The notes under the pieces were generated by a model. It saw only the letters and a program-made list of their open reading frames with translations. It did no database searches and had not been told where the DNA came from. Made by a program: the position numbers and the translations under genes. From an uncultured Xenococcaceae cyanobacterium (GTDB taxonomy: Bacteria > Cyanobacteriota > Cyanobacteriia > Cyanobacteriales > Xenococcaceae): 38,312 nucleotides of DNA. Position 1 is the stretch's first letter. Each line of letters begins with the position of its first letter. The DNA is taken from positions 1-38,312 of the forward strand of contig CALKUU010000314.1 in the NCBI GenBank assembly GCA_937996665.1. The letters are read 5' to 3'. Positions 16,207-25,203 of this stretch are shown here, in pieces.

Positions 16207-18228
16207 ATGATTACTGGAAAAGATCAAAATATTCGTAACGTTGCTATTGTGGGGCCTTATTCTAGCGGTAAAACGACCTTGCTAGAAAGTCTATTATTAG
16301 TTACTAAGACTATTAATCGTAAGGGAAGTATCAACTCAGGTAATACGGTCGGGGATAGTTCTAAAGAAGCTCGCGATCGCAAAATGAGCGTTGAGGTTTC
16401 GGTAGCTAGTGCTAATTATCAAGACACTCAATTTACTTTTTTAGACTGTCCCGGATCTATAGAACTAACTCAAGAAACCCAAAATATTTTAGTTGGTTCT
16501 GGAGCTGCCATTGTAGTTTGTGAACCTATTTTAGAAAAAGTTTTAACTCTAGCGCCTTTATTCAAATTTTTAGACGATTGGGAAATTCCTCATTTAGTAT
16601 TCATTAATAAAATGAATCGGGCTTCTGTAAATTATTTGGAAATTTTACATGCTCTGCAAAAAGTTTCGTCACGACCACTAGTACCTCAACAATATCCAAT
16701 TCATATTGATCACAATTGTGTTGGTTATGTTGATCTTATTACTGAGCAAGCTTATCGATATCAGTCTGACAATTCTGCTACGCCTATAGCTCTTCCTGAA
16801 GAATTAGCTATTGAAGAAAAAGCAGCTCGGACTGAGATGCTCGAAACTTTAGCTGATTTTGATGATGCTTTACTTGAACAACTAATTGAAGAAATTGATC
16901 CGAGTGAGGAGCAAATCCTTCAAGATTTAAAACAGGATTTGAGTGCAGATTTGATTGTGCCTGTATTTTTAGGTATTGCTGAATATGATTTTGGGATCCG
17001 TCCCTTATTAGCTGCTTTGGTTAAAGAAGCACCTGCACCAGATATAACTGCTGCTCGTCGAGGTTTTGAAGTTAAGAATGAAGGGAATGCGATCGCTCAG
17101 GTCTTAAAAACTTTTTATACTCCGCAAGGTGGAAAGTTATCTTTGGTTAGAGTTTGGCAAGGAATTGTTGTTGATGGGATGACTTTAAATAACCAGAGAT
17201 TGAGTGGAGTTTATGATCTTCAAGGTGGTCATCAGCAACCTATTCAAAAAGCTCAGGTTGGTCAAATAGTCGCTTTGGGGCGATTGGATGGAGTTCATAC
17301 TGGTGACACTATTAGCAGTGGTAAAGTTAAGCAGGAATTACCCAAAGCTGAAATTCTACCGCCTGTTTATGCTTTAGCAATTACGCCTCAAAAGCGCCAA
17401 GATGAAGTGAAACTCAGCACGGCAATGGGTAAATTATTAGAAGAAGATCCTTCTCTATATTGGGAGCAACATGGTGACACTCATGAAGTGATTTTATGGG
17501 GACAGGGTGAAATTCACTTGCAAATATCTTTAGATCGCCTAGCTCGTAAGTACAATTTGCCAATGCAAACTGAATTACCACAGGTTGCTTATAAAGAAAC
17601 TATTCGTCAACAAGTTAAATCTCATGGTCGCTATAAACATCAAAGTGGTGGACATGGTGCTTTTGGCGATGTTTATCTAGAGATCAAACCGCTTGATCGT
17701 GGTGAAGGGTATCATTTTCATCAAAAGATTGTTGGCGGGGTAGTTCCTAAACAATATATTCCTGGCGTGGAAATAGGAGTCAAAGAATATTTGGCTCATG
17801 GTCCTTTAGGATTTCCAGTCGTGGATGTTGATATTACCTTGACTGATGGTTCTCATCATTCGGTTGATAGCTCCGAGCAAGCTTTTAAGCAGGCTGCTCG
17901 TTTAGCTATGGTTGAAGGGATGCCTCAATGTAAACCTGTTTTGTTAGAACCCTTATTAGCTGTTGATATCTCTGCCCCTACTGACTTTACTTCTAAAGTC
18001 TTGCAATTAGTGACTAGTCGAAGAGGACAGATTTTGGGTTATGAATCCCTAGAAAATTGGCAAGGTTGGGATCATACTAATGCTTATCTTCCTCAGGCTG
18101 AAATGCATAATTTTATTGTGGAGCTGCGATCGCTCACTTTAGGTGTAGGCTTTTTTACTTGGCGATACGATCATCTGCAAGAAGTTCCTGCCAAGTTAGC
18201 TCATAATGTTTTAGCTACTGCTAAATAG
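16207..18228 (+). CDS. Elongation factor G-like GTPase (EF-G paralogue)
   Basis: A full-length five-domain EF-G relative of 673 residues. Domain I has the P-loop GPYSSGKT (16-23), G3 DCPGS (80-84) and G4 NKMN (134-137). In canonical EF-G these read AHVDAGKT, DTPGH and NKMD. The switch I Thr of RGIT is replaced by Ser in RKMSV (58-62). Domain IV retains the KHQSGGHGAFGDV block. I therefore place it with the divergent EF-G-like paralogues that many cyanobacteria carry beside the true fusA. It probably binds guanine nucleotide and ribosomes, but the Asp-to-Asn change in G4 and the lost His of G3 raise the chance of altered hydrolysis. It ends at its own terminator. Confidence 0.85.
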   Translation: MITGKDQNIRNVAIVGPYSSGKTTLLESLLLVTKTINRKGSINSGNTVGDSSKEARDRKMSVEVSVASANYQDTQFTFLDCPGSIELTQETQNILVGSGAAIVVCEPILEKVLTLAPLFKFLDDWEIPHLVFINKMNRASVNYLEILHALQKVSSRPLVPQQYPIHIDHNCVGYVDLITEQAYRYQSDNSATPIALPEELAIEEKAARTEMLETLADFDDALLEQLIEEIDPSEEQILQDLKQDLSADLIVPVFLGIAEYDFGIRPLLAALVKEAPAPDITAARRGFEVKNEGNAIAQVLKTFYTPQGGKLSLVRVWQGIVVDGMTLNNQRLSGVYDLQGGHQQPIQKAQVGQIVALGRLDGVHTGDTISSGKVKQELPKAEILPPVYALAITPQKRQDEVKLSTAMGKLLEEDPSLYWEQHGDTHEVILWGQGEIHLQISLDRLARKYNLPMQTELPQVAYKETIRQQVKSHGRYKHQSGGHGAFGDVYLEIKPLDRGEGYHFHQKIVGGVVPKQYIPGVEIGVKEYLAHGPLGFPVVDVDITLTDGSHHSVDSSEQAFKQAARLAMVEGMPQCKPVLLEPLLAVDISAPTDFTSKVLQLVTSRRGQILGYESLENWQGWDHTNAYLPQAEMHNFIVELRSLTLGVGFFTWRYDHLQEVPAKLAHNVLATAK

Positions 18229-18266
18229 TTGGCTAAAGATTATTGATAGTCTTGGGTATTTATTAG

Positions 18267-18305
18267 GTAGAGGCTTTTACCTCAATTGAAGCCTCTACTT
18301 TTTTT
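18267..18305 (+). terminator. Intrinsic terminator of the EF-G-like gene
   Basis: GTAGAGGCTT (18267-18276) pairs perfectly with AAGCCTCTAC (18289-18298), loop of 12, then seven T. It lies 39 bp after the stop. Confidence 0.9.
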
Positions 18306-18442
18306 GGAAAATGATGTTTTACTACAATAGAAGTATTAACAAACAACTATTCTGTAAATTTTACTGATCTGGTGAGAATTTTAAACTAATTAAGTATTAA
18401 TTTATACATCGAATAGTTAAATATTTAAGGCAATATATATTC

Positions 18443-18826
18443 ATGATTTCTTTTTCCTCATCCAATTTAATGAAAAAATACCTGACACTTCTTGGTGTGG
18501 CAGTAGTAAGTGCGATTTCGCTGATAGCTTCTCCTGTTAATGCTCAAGAAGCTGTTGCTGCAAGCACCCAGGAAACTGTAACTGATTATCGAGGTCTTAC
18601 TCCTCGTAAGTTGATTAGTCTTGGTCGTCATGGCAGGTTTAAAGCTCAAGGTATTCCTGGATACAGTCGATTTGGTAGTGCAATTCGTTCTGGGAAAGTA
18701 GATGCTCAGAAACTAGTTGCTAGTGCGGTTGCCCAAAACCGTTTGCCTGAAGAGGCTTTGCAAGACGTTGAATTTATCAACAGTGTTAGTAGTCACTTGA
18801 ACGCTGGTGGTTGCGGGACAAATTAA
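18443..18826 (+). CDS. Small secreted protein, unknown function
   Basis: The 127-residue product starts with a signal peptide: Lys-Lys at 11-12, a hydrophobic core at about 14-30, and a cleavage site after PVNA near residue 35. The mature part contains TDYRGLTPRKLISLGRHGRFKAQG and VDAQKLVASAVAQNRLPEEAL, a pattern I have seen in small cyanobacterial exported proteins of unknown function. One cysteine lies at the C terminus. AAGG at 18427-18430 supports ATG 18443; ATG 18470 would give a shorter but still complete signal peptide. It stands alone between two terminators. Confidence 0.65.
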   Translation: MISFSSSNLMKKYLTLLGVAVVSAISLIASPVNAQEAVAASTQETVTDYRGLTPRKLISLGRHGRFKAQGIPGYSRFGSAIRSGKVDAQKLVASAVAQNRLPEEALQDVEFINSVSSHLNAGGCGTN

Positions 18827-18892
18827 TGTCTTGATAATTGCTTAACTGTTTTTTCAGTGATTGTTTGTTATTTGTTTTTCTTAGTTAATTTA

Positions 18893-18939
18893 GTGATCGC
18901 TTTTTTCTGACTTAAAGGTTGGAAGCGATCGTTTTTTTT
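18893..18939 (+). terminator. Terminator built on a HIP1-like stem
   Basis: GTGATCGCTT (18893-18902) pairs with AAGCGATCGT (18923-18932), eight Watson-Crick pairs plus two wobble pairs, followed by a run of eight T (18932-18939). It ends the small secreted-protein gene before uvrC. The arms are one base away from HIP1 octamers. Confidence 0.8.
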
Positions 18940-19040
18940 GACCTACAGTTAACATGGCGAACCGTAACTAAACTATTTTCACCCTACAACCCCAAAAAGT
19001 TTTACCTTTAAGTTAAGACAATCATCTTTTTAGGAACTAC

Positions 19041-20939
19041 GTGACTACTTTCCTCGCTTCTCAAACCTTACTCAAGCAACCAGCTAAACTTGAAGCTCGG
19101 CTCAAAGAAATTCCTACTTCTCCAGGGGTTTACTTTATGCGTAGTGCCAGTGGAGATATTTTGTATATTGGTAAATCAAAAAGGCTGAGATCAAGAGTCA
19201 GGTCTTATTTTCGTAATTCTCAAAAGCTGAGCGATCGCATTGCCATGATGGTACATCAAGTAGCTGAGATCGAATTTATTGTCACTGATACTGAAGCTGA
19301 AGCTTTGGCACTAGAAGCCAACTTAATTAAAAAGAATCAACCACACTACAATGTTCTTCTCAAAGATGATAAAAAATATCCTTATCTCTGTATTACTTGG
19401 TCAGAAAAATATCCTCGCATTTTTATTACCCGTAAACGCAGAGTAGGCAAGGCTAAAGACCGCTACTATGGCCCTTATGTAGATACCCGTTTGTTGCGCT
19501 ACACAATGTACATTATTCAGCGTAACTTTCCTCTGCGGCAGAGGCGTAAACCCTTATTTAAAAACCGTCCTTGTCTTAACTACGACATGGGAAGGTGTCC
19601 AGGAGTATGTCAGGGTTTGGTGTCTCCCGAAGAATATCATCAGGTAATGCAAAAAGTTGCCATGATTTTTCAGGGTCGTACTGATGAGCTAGTAAATAGT
19701 TTGCAAGTTCAGATGGAAAAGGCTGCTGAGGAGTTGGAATTTGAAAAGGCTGCCCAGTTGCGCGATCGCATTGAAGCCCTGAAAAGACTAAATGCTGATC
19801 AAAAAGTATCTCTACCCGATGATACTGTTTCTCGTGATGCGATCGCCCTAGCTGCTGATGATAAGCACTGTTGTATTCAGTTGTTTCAAATTCGGGCAGG
19901 TAAGCTGGTTGGCAGGTTAGGATTCTTTGCTGATGCTGGCTCCGGAACTTTAGGCGAGATCTTACAGCAAGTTTTAGAGCAACATTACACCAGAGTTGAA
20001 TCTGTGGAAATTCCCACTGAAATCGTGATTCAACATGATTTACCCCAAGCAGAAATTCTGACTGAATGGTTGAGTCAACAAAAAGGTCGCAAGGTTAGTT
20101 TGCTAGTTCCTCAGAGACAAACTAAGGCTGAGTTGATTGAGATGGTGGAAAAAAATGCCCAGTATGAATTAGAACGTACTCAAAGAATTAGCGATCGCAA
20201 TAATCAAGCTTTATTAGATTTAGCTTCGATTCTTGATTTGCCAGAATTGCCCAAAAGAATTGAAGGTTATGATATCTCTCATATTCAGGGTTCTAATGCT
20301 GTGGCTTCTCAGGTGGTTTTTATTGATGGCGTCTCTGCTAAGCAGCATTACCGTCACTATAAGATTAAAGACCCGACAGTTACTATTGGTCATTCGGATG
20401 ATTTCGCTAGTATGGCAGAGGTTATTCAACGCCGTTTTCGTAAATATCAGCGAAATTCTGAGACAAACAATGTTGACCAGAATTATTTTGAGCGAGATCA
20501 GAACTTTCCTGATTTAGTCATGATTGACGGGGGTAAAGGTCAGCTATCAGCAGTGGTTAAAGTTCTTGAAGAGATGAATTTACTTCATGTTGTTAAGGTT
20601 GTTAGTTTGGCTAAAAAACGTGAAGAGATCTTTTTACCAGGAGAGTCTAAACCTTTAGATACTGAAGCAGAACAGCCAGGTGTTCAACTTCTGCGAAGAG
20701 TTAGAGATGAATCACACCGTTTTGCTGTAAGTTTTCATCGTCAACAACGACTCAAAAGTAGTAGGCGATCGCGCTTAGAAGAAATTCCTGGTTTAGGTTT
20801 CCAGCGTCAAAAACAATTGTTAGCTCATTTCCATTCGATTGACTATATTCGGGAAGCATCACTTAAGCAAATCAAGGAAGTGTCAGGGATTGGTGAAAAT
20901 TTGGCTTTAGAAATTTATCAATACTTTCATCCCAGTTAA
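19041..20939 (+). CDS. uvrC: Excinuclease ABC subunit C
   Basis: UvrC makes both incisions around lesions loaded by UvrAB in nucleotide excision repair. Domains in order: GIY-YIG nuclease (about 24-105, with TSPGVYFMR and [18 protein letters not shown]), a cysteine-containing stretch ([13 protein letters not shown]), the UVR domain contacting UvrB (about 205-240), the RNase H-like 5' nuclease ([17 protein letters not shown] and MIDGGKGQL) and two C-terminal helix-hairpin-helix motifs ([15 protein letters not shown] and [12 protein letters not shown]). At 632 residues it is full length. GTG at 19041 is the start, with TAGGA 5 bases ahead. Confidence 0.96.
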   Translation: MTTFLASQTLLKQPAKLEARLKEIPTSPGVYFMRSASGDILYIGKSKRLRSRVRSYFRNSQKLSDRIAMMVHQVAEIEFIVTDTEAEALALEANLIKKNQPHYNVLLKDDKKYPYLCITWSEKYPRIFITRKRRVGKAKDRYYGPYVDTRLLRYTMYIIQRNFPLRQRRKPLFKNRPCLNYDMGRCPGVCQGLVSPEEYHQVMQKVAMIFQGRTDELVNSLQVQMEKAAEELEFEKAAQLRDRIEALKRLNADQKVSLPDDTVSRDAIALAADDKHCCIQLFQIRAGKLVGRLGFFADAGSGTLGEILQQVLEQHYTRVESVEIPTEIVIQHDLPQAEILTEWLSQQKGRKVSLLVPQRQTKAELIEMVEKNAQYELERTQRISDRNNQALLDLASILDLPELPKRIEGYDISHIQGSNAVASQVVFIDGVSAKQHYRHYKIKDPTVTIGHSDDFASMAEVIQRRFRKYQRNSETNNVDQNYFERDQNFPDLVMIDGGKGQLSAVVKVLEEMNLLHVVKVVSLAKKREEIFLPGESKPLDTEAEQPGVQLLRRVRDESHRFAVSFHRQQRLKSSRRSRLEEIPGLGFQRQKQLLAHFHSIDYIREASLKQIKEVSGIGENLALEIYQYFHPS

Positions 20940-21010
20940 TTTTATTTATCCTAGTGAATTTTTTTAATCGACTTAGTTGATCACAGTTTCTTTTTGTTGA
21001 AATATTAAGT

Positions 21011-21427
21011 TTAATGAGGTATTAACCAGGTAAACCATTCATGATTAATATTTCGCATAATTGAATAACTGATGATTATCAGACTAATACTTATGATTTT
21101 TGCTTGATTCCACACAATTTTTGGTAATTTTATGTGCCACCACAGTTGGAAGCTGATGGCAATTAGCCAGTAAATTAGATAAGGCAAAACGATAAATATT
21201 AATGGATTTAAAGCCCAGGCAGCTTTAATATTGCCATGAAGTATTTGATGCAATCCTCTTAGGGTTCCGCAACCAGCACAATAGAAACCTCCTAATTTTC
21301 TAGTCAAACTTGGAGGATAAATTTCTGAAGAAGTAGCGGGGTCAAACGAGTACAAAATTGTGCTTCCTATGGCAACAAAAAAGTAGCTAGATAGCAAGAC
21401 CCAACGAAAATCATGTAATTTCTGCAA
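21011..21427 (-). CDS. DUF2752 membrane protein
   Basis: The 138-residue protein matches DUF2752, small membrane proteins of unknown function. The signature GGFYCAGCGTLRGLHQILHGN (about 46-66) carries a CxxC pair (Cys50, Cys53) next to a membrane segment, suggesting a metal or redox role that is unproven. Hydrophobic helices lie at about 10-27, 70-95 and 108-124. It diverges from the TM2-domain gene across 99 bp; DUF2752 and TM2 genes often neighbour each other in bacteria, so a shared role is plausible. It converges on uvrC. Confidence 0.82.
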   Translation of the reverse strand: MQKLHDFRWVLLSSYFFVAIGSTILYSFDPATSSEIYPPSLTRKLGGFYCAGCGTLRGLHQILHGNIKAAWALNPLIFIVLPYLIYWLIAISFQLWWHIKLPKIVWNQAKIISISLIIISYSIMRNINHEWFTWLIPH

Positions 21428-21526
21428 ATTTAAGTTCCTAAATTGGGAATTTTTAAAAATGGGTTATGGTGGTCATGTTCTTAAGACTGTAACTTCATTG
21501 TAAATATATATTAATTAATACAAGCT

Positions 21527-21805
21527 ATGACTAACGGTAATAGTAATGACTCAAGTAGTAAAAAAATAGCTGCTGGAATTTGTGGGATCTTGCTAGGTTG
21601 CTTTGGCGTTCATAAATTTATTTTAGGCTACACCACGGAAGGTTTAATTATGCTGATTGGTGGTATTGTTGGCGGTCTAATTACCTGTGGAGTTGGTTCG
21701 ATTGTTATGGGAGTAATCGGCTTAGCTGAAGGTATTATTTATCTGACAAAATCTGATCAAGAGTTTGAAGATATTTATATCAATAACAGTAAAGGTTGGT
21801 TTTAA
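21527..21805 (+). CDS. TM2-domain membrane protein
   Basis: A 92-residue protein with a hydrophilic Asn/Ser N terminus and a TM2 domain at about 12-75: KKIAAGICGILLGCFGVHKFILGY (first helix and the conserved GxHKFxLG turn) and a second helix region through GVIGLAEGIIYL. TM2 proteins are two- or three-helix membrane proteins of unknown biochemical role. The next gene begins 3 bp after the stop, indicating translational coupling. Confidence 0.82.
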   Translation: MTNGNSNDSSSKKIAAGICGILLGCFGVHKFILGYTTEGLIMLIGGIVGGLITCGVGSIVMGVIGLAEGIIYLTKSDQEFEDIYINNSKGWF

Positions 21806-21808
21806 AAA

Positions 21809-22018
21809 ATGGTATTTCAAAGTAATTTCTTCAAAAGATTATTTTTTGCAATAAGTGGAGGAGCTTACTTAGTTATTTTGTCTACTTTGCAGATTAATCC
21901 CGTACTAAAAAGTTATGTGGTTTTGTTACCTTTGCAAATGGTGGCACTAGTCTATGGAGTTTATTTGATTAGAAAGAATAAACAATCAGATTCTTGGGGA
22001 AATATAGATATTGACTGA
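21809..22018 (+). CDS. Small two-helix membrane protein coupled to TM2 gene
   Basis: No named family is recognised. The 69 residues consist of a short basic N terminus, two hydrophobic helices (about 10-28 and 34-53), a basic cap LIRKNK and an acidic tail. The spacing of 3 bp to the TM2 gene supports that it is real and made together with it. Its layout resembles the 84-residue protein paired with the second TM2 gene at 24.8-25.5 kb. Confidence 0.6.
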   Translation: MVFQSNFFKRLFFAISGGAYLVILSTLQINPVLKSYVVLLPLQMVALVYGVYLIRKNKQSDSWGNIDID

Positions 22019-22117
22019 CACTAGATAAGACTTGGCTTTTTGTAAAATTTCGCTCTTTAATTGATTTGCGAGTAATTTTGCATGGCTGAGAAACAAAGAA
22101 TCATTGTTTTTTGTTGA

Positions 22118-23263
22118 TTAACTATCTTGAGCGCAGCGAAAACCTGCAAATATTTGTCTCACCCAGGGGTGATACCAATTGCGAAAACTAGCTCTCATTG
22201 CCCAAGTCTGAGTAACATAACTGCCTCCTTTTAAAACTCGATGCTGATTGTCAAAGTAAGCTTTCGAGTAACCTGCATAAGGAAAACTGGAGAATTCTGA
22301 ATAGGGTTGAAACCAAGAACTAGTCCATTCCCAGACAGTGCCGAGCATGGCGTAGCAGCGATTATCAGGATTATTTGGTGAGGATTTTTGAGCTGCTTTT
22401 TCCCATTCTGCTTCGGTGGGTAATCTTTTACCTACAAAATTGGCATAAGCGTCTGCTTCGTAATAACTAACTCCACAGACAGGATAATTATTATGTTCTG
22501 GAAGAGTTGACCAATATAGAGGATGAGTGAGTTGATTGTTTTGTAGCCATTGCCAACCTTCATGAGACCAATACTGTGAGTTTTGATAACCTTGGGAATT
22601 AATAAATTTTTGATATTGAGCGATCGTTACAGGATAAATATCAATCAAATAACTATCTAAATAAACTAAATGAGCTGGTTTTTCGTTATCTTGAGCTTGA
22701 ATATCATTGCTACCCATTAAAAAGTTTCCAGCAGCAACCTTAACCATTGTTGATTCAAGCTGCTCACCTGGATAGCTATCTGACAAGCTAATAGTCTTTG
22801 AAGAGAAGAATTGGTCGAGTTGTTGTAATTTTTTGATAATCGCAATTGTTTCACTATGTTGTGATTCGTGCTGAATTAACCACCACCACAAACGCAATTG
22901 GTCATCAAGGTTGGCAGTTGCTAAATAATCAAGAGTCTTGAGTCTAACTGTCTTTAAGTAAGTCTGGAGTTCAGCTAAGGGTGGTAAATTTTGTCTAGCT
23001 TTTTTTGGTAAACCATCTGCGGCAAATAAGTTTTTATATTCAGGAAATAAAGGTGGGAATCCTGCTAATTTTTCTAAAATCCAATATGCTTCGGTAAAAG
23101 CAATATGACCAAGATGCCAACCAATGGGACTAAAGTCGGGATGTGCTTGTTTGGTTAAATTTTCGTAGTCAGTATTGTACGTTAATAATGACGTATATCT
23201 GCGACATTCTTCTAGAGCTTGGCTAATTTCTGATTTAGGGGATTGGATTGATGATGATTTCAA
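22118..23263 (-). CDS. egtB: EgtB-like sulfoxide synthase (DinB_2 plus FGE-sulfatase domains)
   Basis: EgtB is a non-haem iron enzyme that joins a thiol to trimethylhistidine (hercynine) with O2, giving the sulfoxide precursor of ergothioneine. The DinB-like helical domain (about 10-150) supplies the likely iron ligands: His50 in GWHLGH and the HxxxH pair His132/His136 in QHESQH. The formylglycine-generating-enzyme-like domain covers about 172-378, with GKRLPTEAEWEKAA, GTVWEWTSSWF and RVLKGGSYV. At 381 residues it is somewhat shorter than actinobacterial EgtB. Its start overlaps the end of egtC by 29 bp. The methyltransferase egtD is not in the window, so hercynine as substrate is inferred from the EgtC partner. 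Confidence 0.8.
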   Translation of the reverse strand: MKSSSIQSPKSEISQALEECRRYTSLLTYNTDYENLTKQAHPDFSPIGWHLGHIAFTEAYWILEKLAGFPPLFPEYKNLFAADGLPKKARQNLPPLAELQTYLKTVRLKTLDYLATANLDDQLRLWWWLIQHESQHSETIAIIKKLQQLDQFFSSKTISLSDSYPGEQLESTMVKVAAGNFLMGSNDIQAQDNEKPAHLVYLDSYLIDIYPVTIAQYQKFINSQGYQNSQYWSHEGWQWLQNNQLTHPLYWSTLPEHNNYPVCGVSYYEADAYANFVGKRLPTEAEWEKAAQKSSPNNPDNRCYAMLGTVWEWTSSWFQPYSEFSSFPYAGYSKAYFDNQHRVLKGGSYVTQTWAMRASFRNWYHPWVRQIFAGFRCAQDS

Positions 23264-24041
23264 GGTCTTGATTGACTAGTAAAATACTATTTTCAGGACA
23301 ACTATGCCATTTTCCCTCGAACATTGGTTCTGAGGCAACAATGACGGCATCAGGATATTCTGGACTATTTTTAATCCAATAAAGACTAGGTTGATAGGCT
23401 CGGTTACTATAACGAGAAGCAATCAGGCGATCGCCATCACTAATAATGACATTGGCAGAAAAGTCGGTTTGGTGAGTAAGAGCTAATTGAGTTAAATGTA
23501 GTAGTGCTTGTTCAACAGCATTTTCTATTGCTGATTGACCAAGACTGTGAATATCTTGTTGATGTAAATAGCTGAGAATTAACGCCCAAATATGTTCGGA
23601 ATCTGTATTACCTTGAATTGCTTGATAGGTAATATCGTTCAGTTCTCGACGGATTCCTCGGTAAAGTTTTTGACGAAAATTGTCGATATAGCCATTATGA
23701 ATGAAGAGTAATTTTTGATCTGTAAACGGCTGACAGTTGATTAAATCAACAGGTAAACCTGGTGTTGCACTACGAACATATCCTACAAAGCATCGTGATT
23801 TTATATATCTAGCTATGTGAGGTAAATTAATATCGCTCCAAATAGGTAGGGTATTTTTGTAGGTATAGGGACAATCTTGGTTTGAGAGGTGATGCCAACC
23901 AATACCAAATCCATCAGCGTTAACAATTCCTGCGGTCATTTCTTGAGGTTGATAACTTTGAACAACTAGAGAGTGTTGTGGTTGAAACAATAAGTTATCT
24001 AATTGAATGGTTTTGCCTACATAAGCGAGTAAACGACACAT
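23235..24041 (-). CDS. egtC: Class II glutamine amidotransferase, EgtC-like
   Basis: EgtC removes gamma-glutamate from the gamma-glutamyl-hercynyl-cysteine sulfoxide made by EgtB. The protein begins MCRLLAYVG, with Cys2 as the N-terminal nucleophile of class II amidotransferases, which fixes the start at 24041. Other family elements are NADGFGIGWH (41-50), FVGYVRSATPG and the FIHNGYIDNF loop. At 268 residues it has the length of EgtC and YafJ-like proteins. Adjacency and a 29-bp overlap with egtB favour the EgtC assignment over the generic amidotransferase. Its presence suggests the pathway uses gamma-glutamylcysteine as sulfur donor. Confidence 0.82.
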   Translation of the reverse strand: MCRLLAYVGKTIQLDNLLFQPQHSLVVQSYQPQEMTAGIVNADGFGIGWHHLSNQDCPYTYKNTLPIWSDINLPHIARYIKSRCFVGYVRSATPGLPVDLINCQPFTDQKLLFIHNGYIDNFRQKLYRGIRRELNDITYQAIQGNTDSEHIWALILSYLHQQDIHSLGQSAIENAVEQALLHLTQLALTHQTDFSANVIISDGDRLIASRYSNRAYQPSLYWIKNSPEYPDAVIVASEPMFEGKWHSCPENSILLVNQDLEIIINPIP

Positions 24042-24074
24042 TAATTTTGGGCAAATCCTGATAAGTTAACTTTC

Positions 24075-24776
24075 TTATAATAGTGCCTTTAATTTCTCTA
24101 GCGGTAGCCCAGTACGCTTTCTCAAATTAGGAAAAGAATTAAAGGCTCCTTTGAGAGAACGTTCCTTGATAATAATTGCTGCAACTTCTGGTTCTAGATT
24201 GCAGTCAATTAATTCTTGCTCGGAATAGCTATTGCACTTTCGCCAAGAGGATTGAGCTTCTTTGTTGATGTCGTAACTAAACATCACTCTTTCTTCTAGT
24301 TGAGCAAGATAAGTATCAGGAATTCCGGCGATTTCTAAGAGTTCTTCTACATGGGTAAAAATATGACCTTCGAAACGGGCAGATTCGATTTCATTGGCAT
24401 AAACAATCGGTAAATTTAAGCCATAAACAAGATCATCTTTAGAACAACTATTAATATCTATCTTGCTATCGCCACTTTTTTGACTAGTGGGCAATAAATT
24501 AGTTGCTGTTGTTTGCTGATTAGGTAGTTTGGGATATTTACTAATAGCTTCTTGATACTCATCTTTTAAAATAAAGGCGATCGCAACTTGAGTAAGCCAA
24601 ACAAAACCAAACAAGTGGCTAGAGCTTGAAGCCAAAATTAAACCCAGAGTAGTCGTAAAAAGTCCGGCATAGACCCAAAAAAAATGTCTAATTTTTTTGC
24701 CAGCATAGATAACTCCTAACCCTCCTATATAAGGAATTAGGGCAAACCAAAACCAACCAGGATTTTTTTTACTCAT
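24075..24776 (-). CDS. Membrane-anchored helix-hairpin-helix protein (ComEA-like C terminus)
   Basis: The N-terminal third (about 5-70) has two or three hydrophobic segments (WFWFALIPYIGGLGVIYAG, and a second pair ending near 72) resembling small TM2-like modules. After a polar linker come two helix-hairpin-helix-like repeats: KIDINSCSKDDLV...IPDTYLAQLEERV (about 107-165) and YSEQELIDCNLEPEVAAIIIKERS...LKALL (about 180-233). The repeats resemble ComEA-type HhH units that bind DNA or protein. Function is unknown. I start at ATG 24776; the TTG two codons earlier has no support. It lies 34 bp upstream of egtC and may share its transcript. Confidence 0.65.
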   Translation of the reverse strand: MSKKNPGWFWFALIPYIGGLGVIYAGKKIRHFFWVYAGLFTTTLGLILASSSSHLFGFVWLTQVAIAFILKDEYQEAISKYPKLPNQQTTATNLLPTSQKSGDSKIDINSCSKDDLVYGLNLPIVYANEIESARFEGHIFTHVEELLEIAGIPDTYLAQLEERVMFSYDINKEAQSSWRKCNSYSEQELIDCNLEPEVAAIIIKERSLKGAFNSFPNLRKRTGLPLEKLKALL

Positions 24777-24829
24777 CAGCAAACTATCTTGTTTAATGCC
24801 ACAAATACTTTTGTTTATAATATTTGTGT

Positions 24830-25201
24830 TTAGATAGAATCTAACAGTTTTCTGCGCTTAGATTCATATTCTTCAGCAGTAATAATGCCATTATCATAAA
24901 GTTTTTTGAGATCAATGATAGTTTTGGTGACTTCCTGTGTTGATCTATTGGGCAACACCTGAATATTCTTTTGATGATCAAATGTATTAACCTGTCTGGC
25001 ACCATTAAATTTTAAGTTGAAGTCTCGCTCTGACATAAATAAGAGACCAAGAAATTCAAAAAACGTCAGAACCATGGGAATACCAGTCCAACTAAAAACA
25101 AAATAGAGTATGCCAGCAAAGTTTTCTCCTAAATAAAATTTGTGTAAGCCAAATGCACCACCAAAGAAAGTTATTAGAAGAGCGACAATTCGATTTCTCA
25201 T
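24830..25201 (-). CDS. TM2-domain protein with C-terminal SHOCT motif
   Basis: Residues 1-58 form a TM2-like membrane domain: VALLITFFGGAFGLHKFYLGE carries the GxHKFYLG turn, and a second helix region follows to about 55. A polar linker of about 35 residues leads to a SHOCT motif at 96-123 (IIDLKKLYDNGIITAEEYESKRRKLL), a short oligomerisation-type helix pair often appended to membrane or nucleic-acid-binding domains. The upstream small membrane protein ends 2 bp before this ATG, so they are translationally coupled. Function is unknown. Confidence 0.8.
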   Translation of the reverse strand: MRNRIVALLITFFGGAFGLHKFYLGENFAGILYFVFSWTGIPMVLTFFEFLGLLFMSERDFNLKFNGARQVNTFDHQKNIQVLPNRSTQEVTKTIIDLKKLYDNGIITAEEYESKRRKLLDSI

Positions 25202-25203
25202 AA

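Noticed and set aside
22091-22109. AAACAA/TTGTTT hairpin between the convergent 69-residue gene and egtB as a terminator
   Set aside because: The 6-bp stem is almost purely A-T and would be too weak; not listed as a feature.
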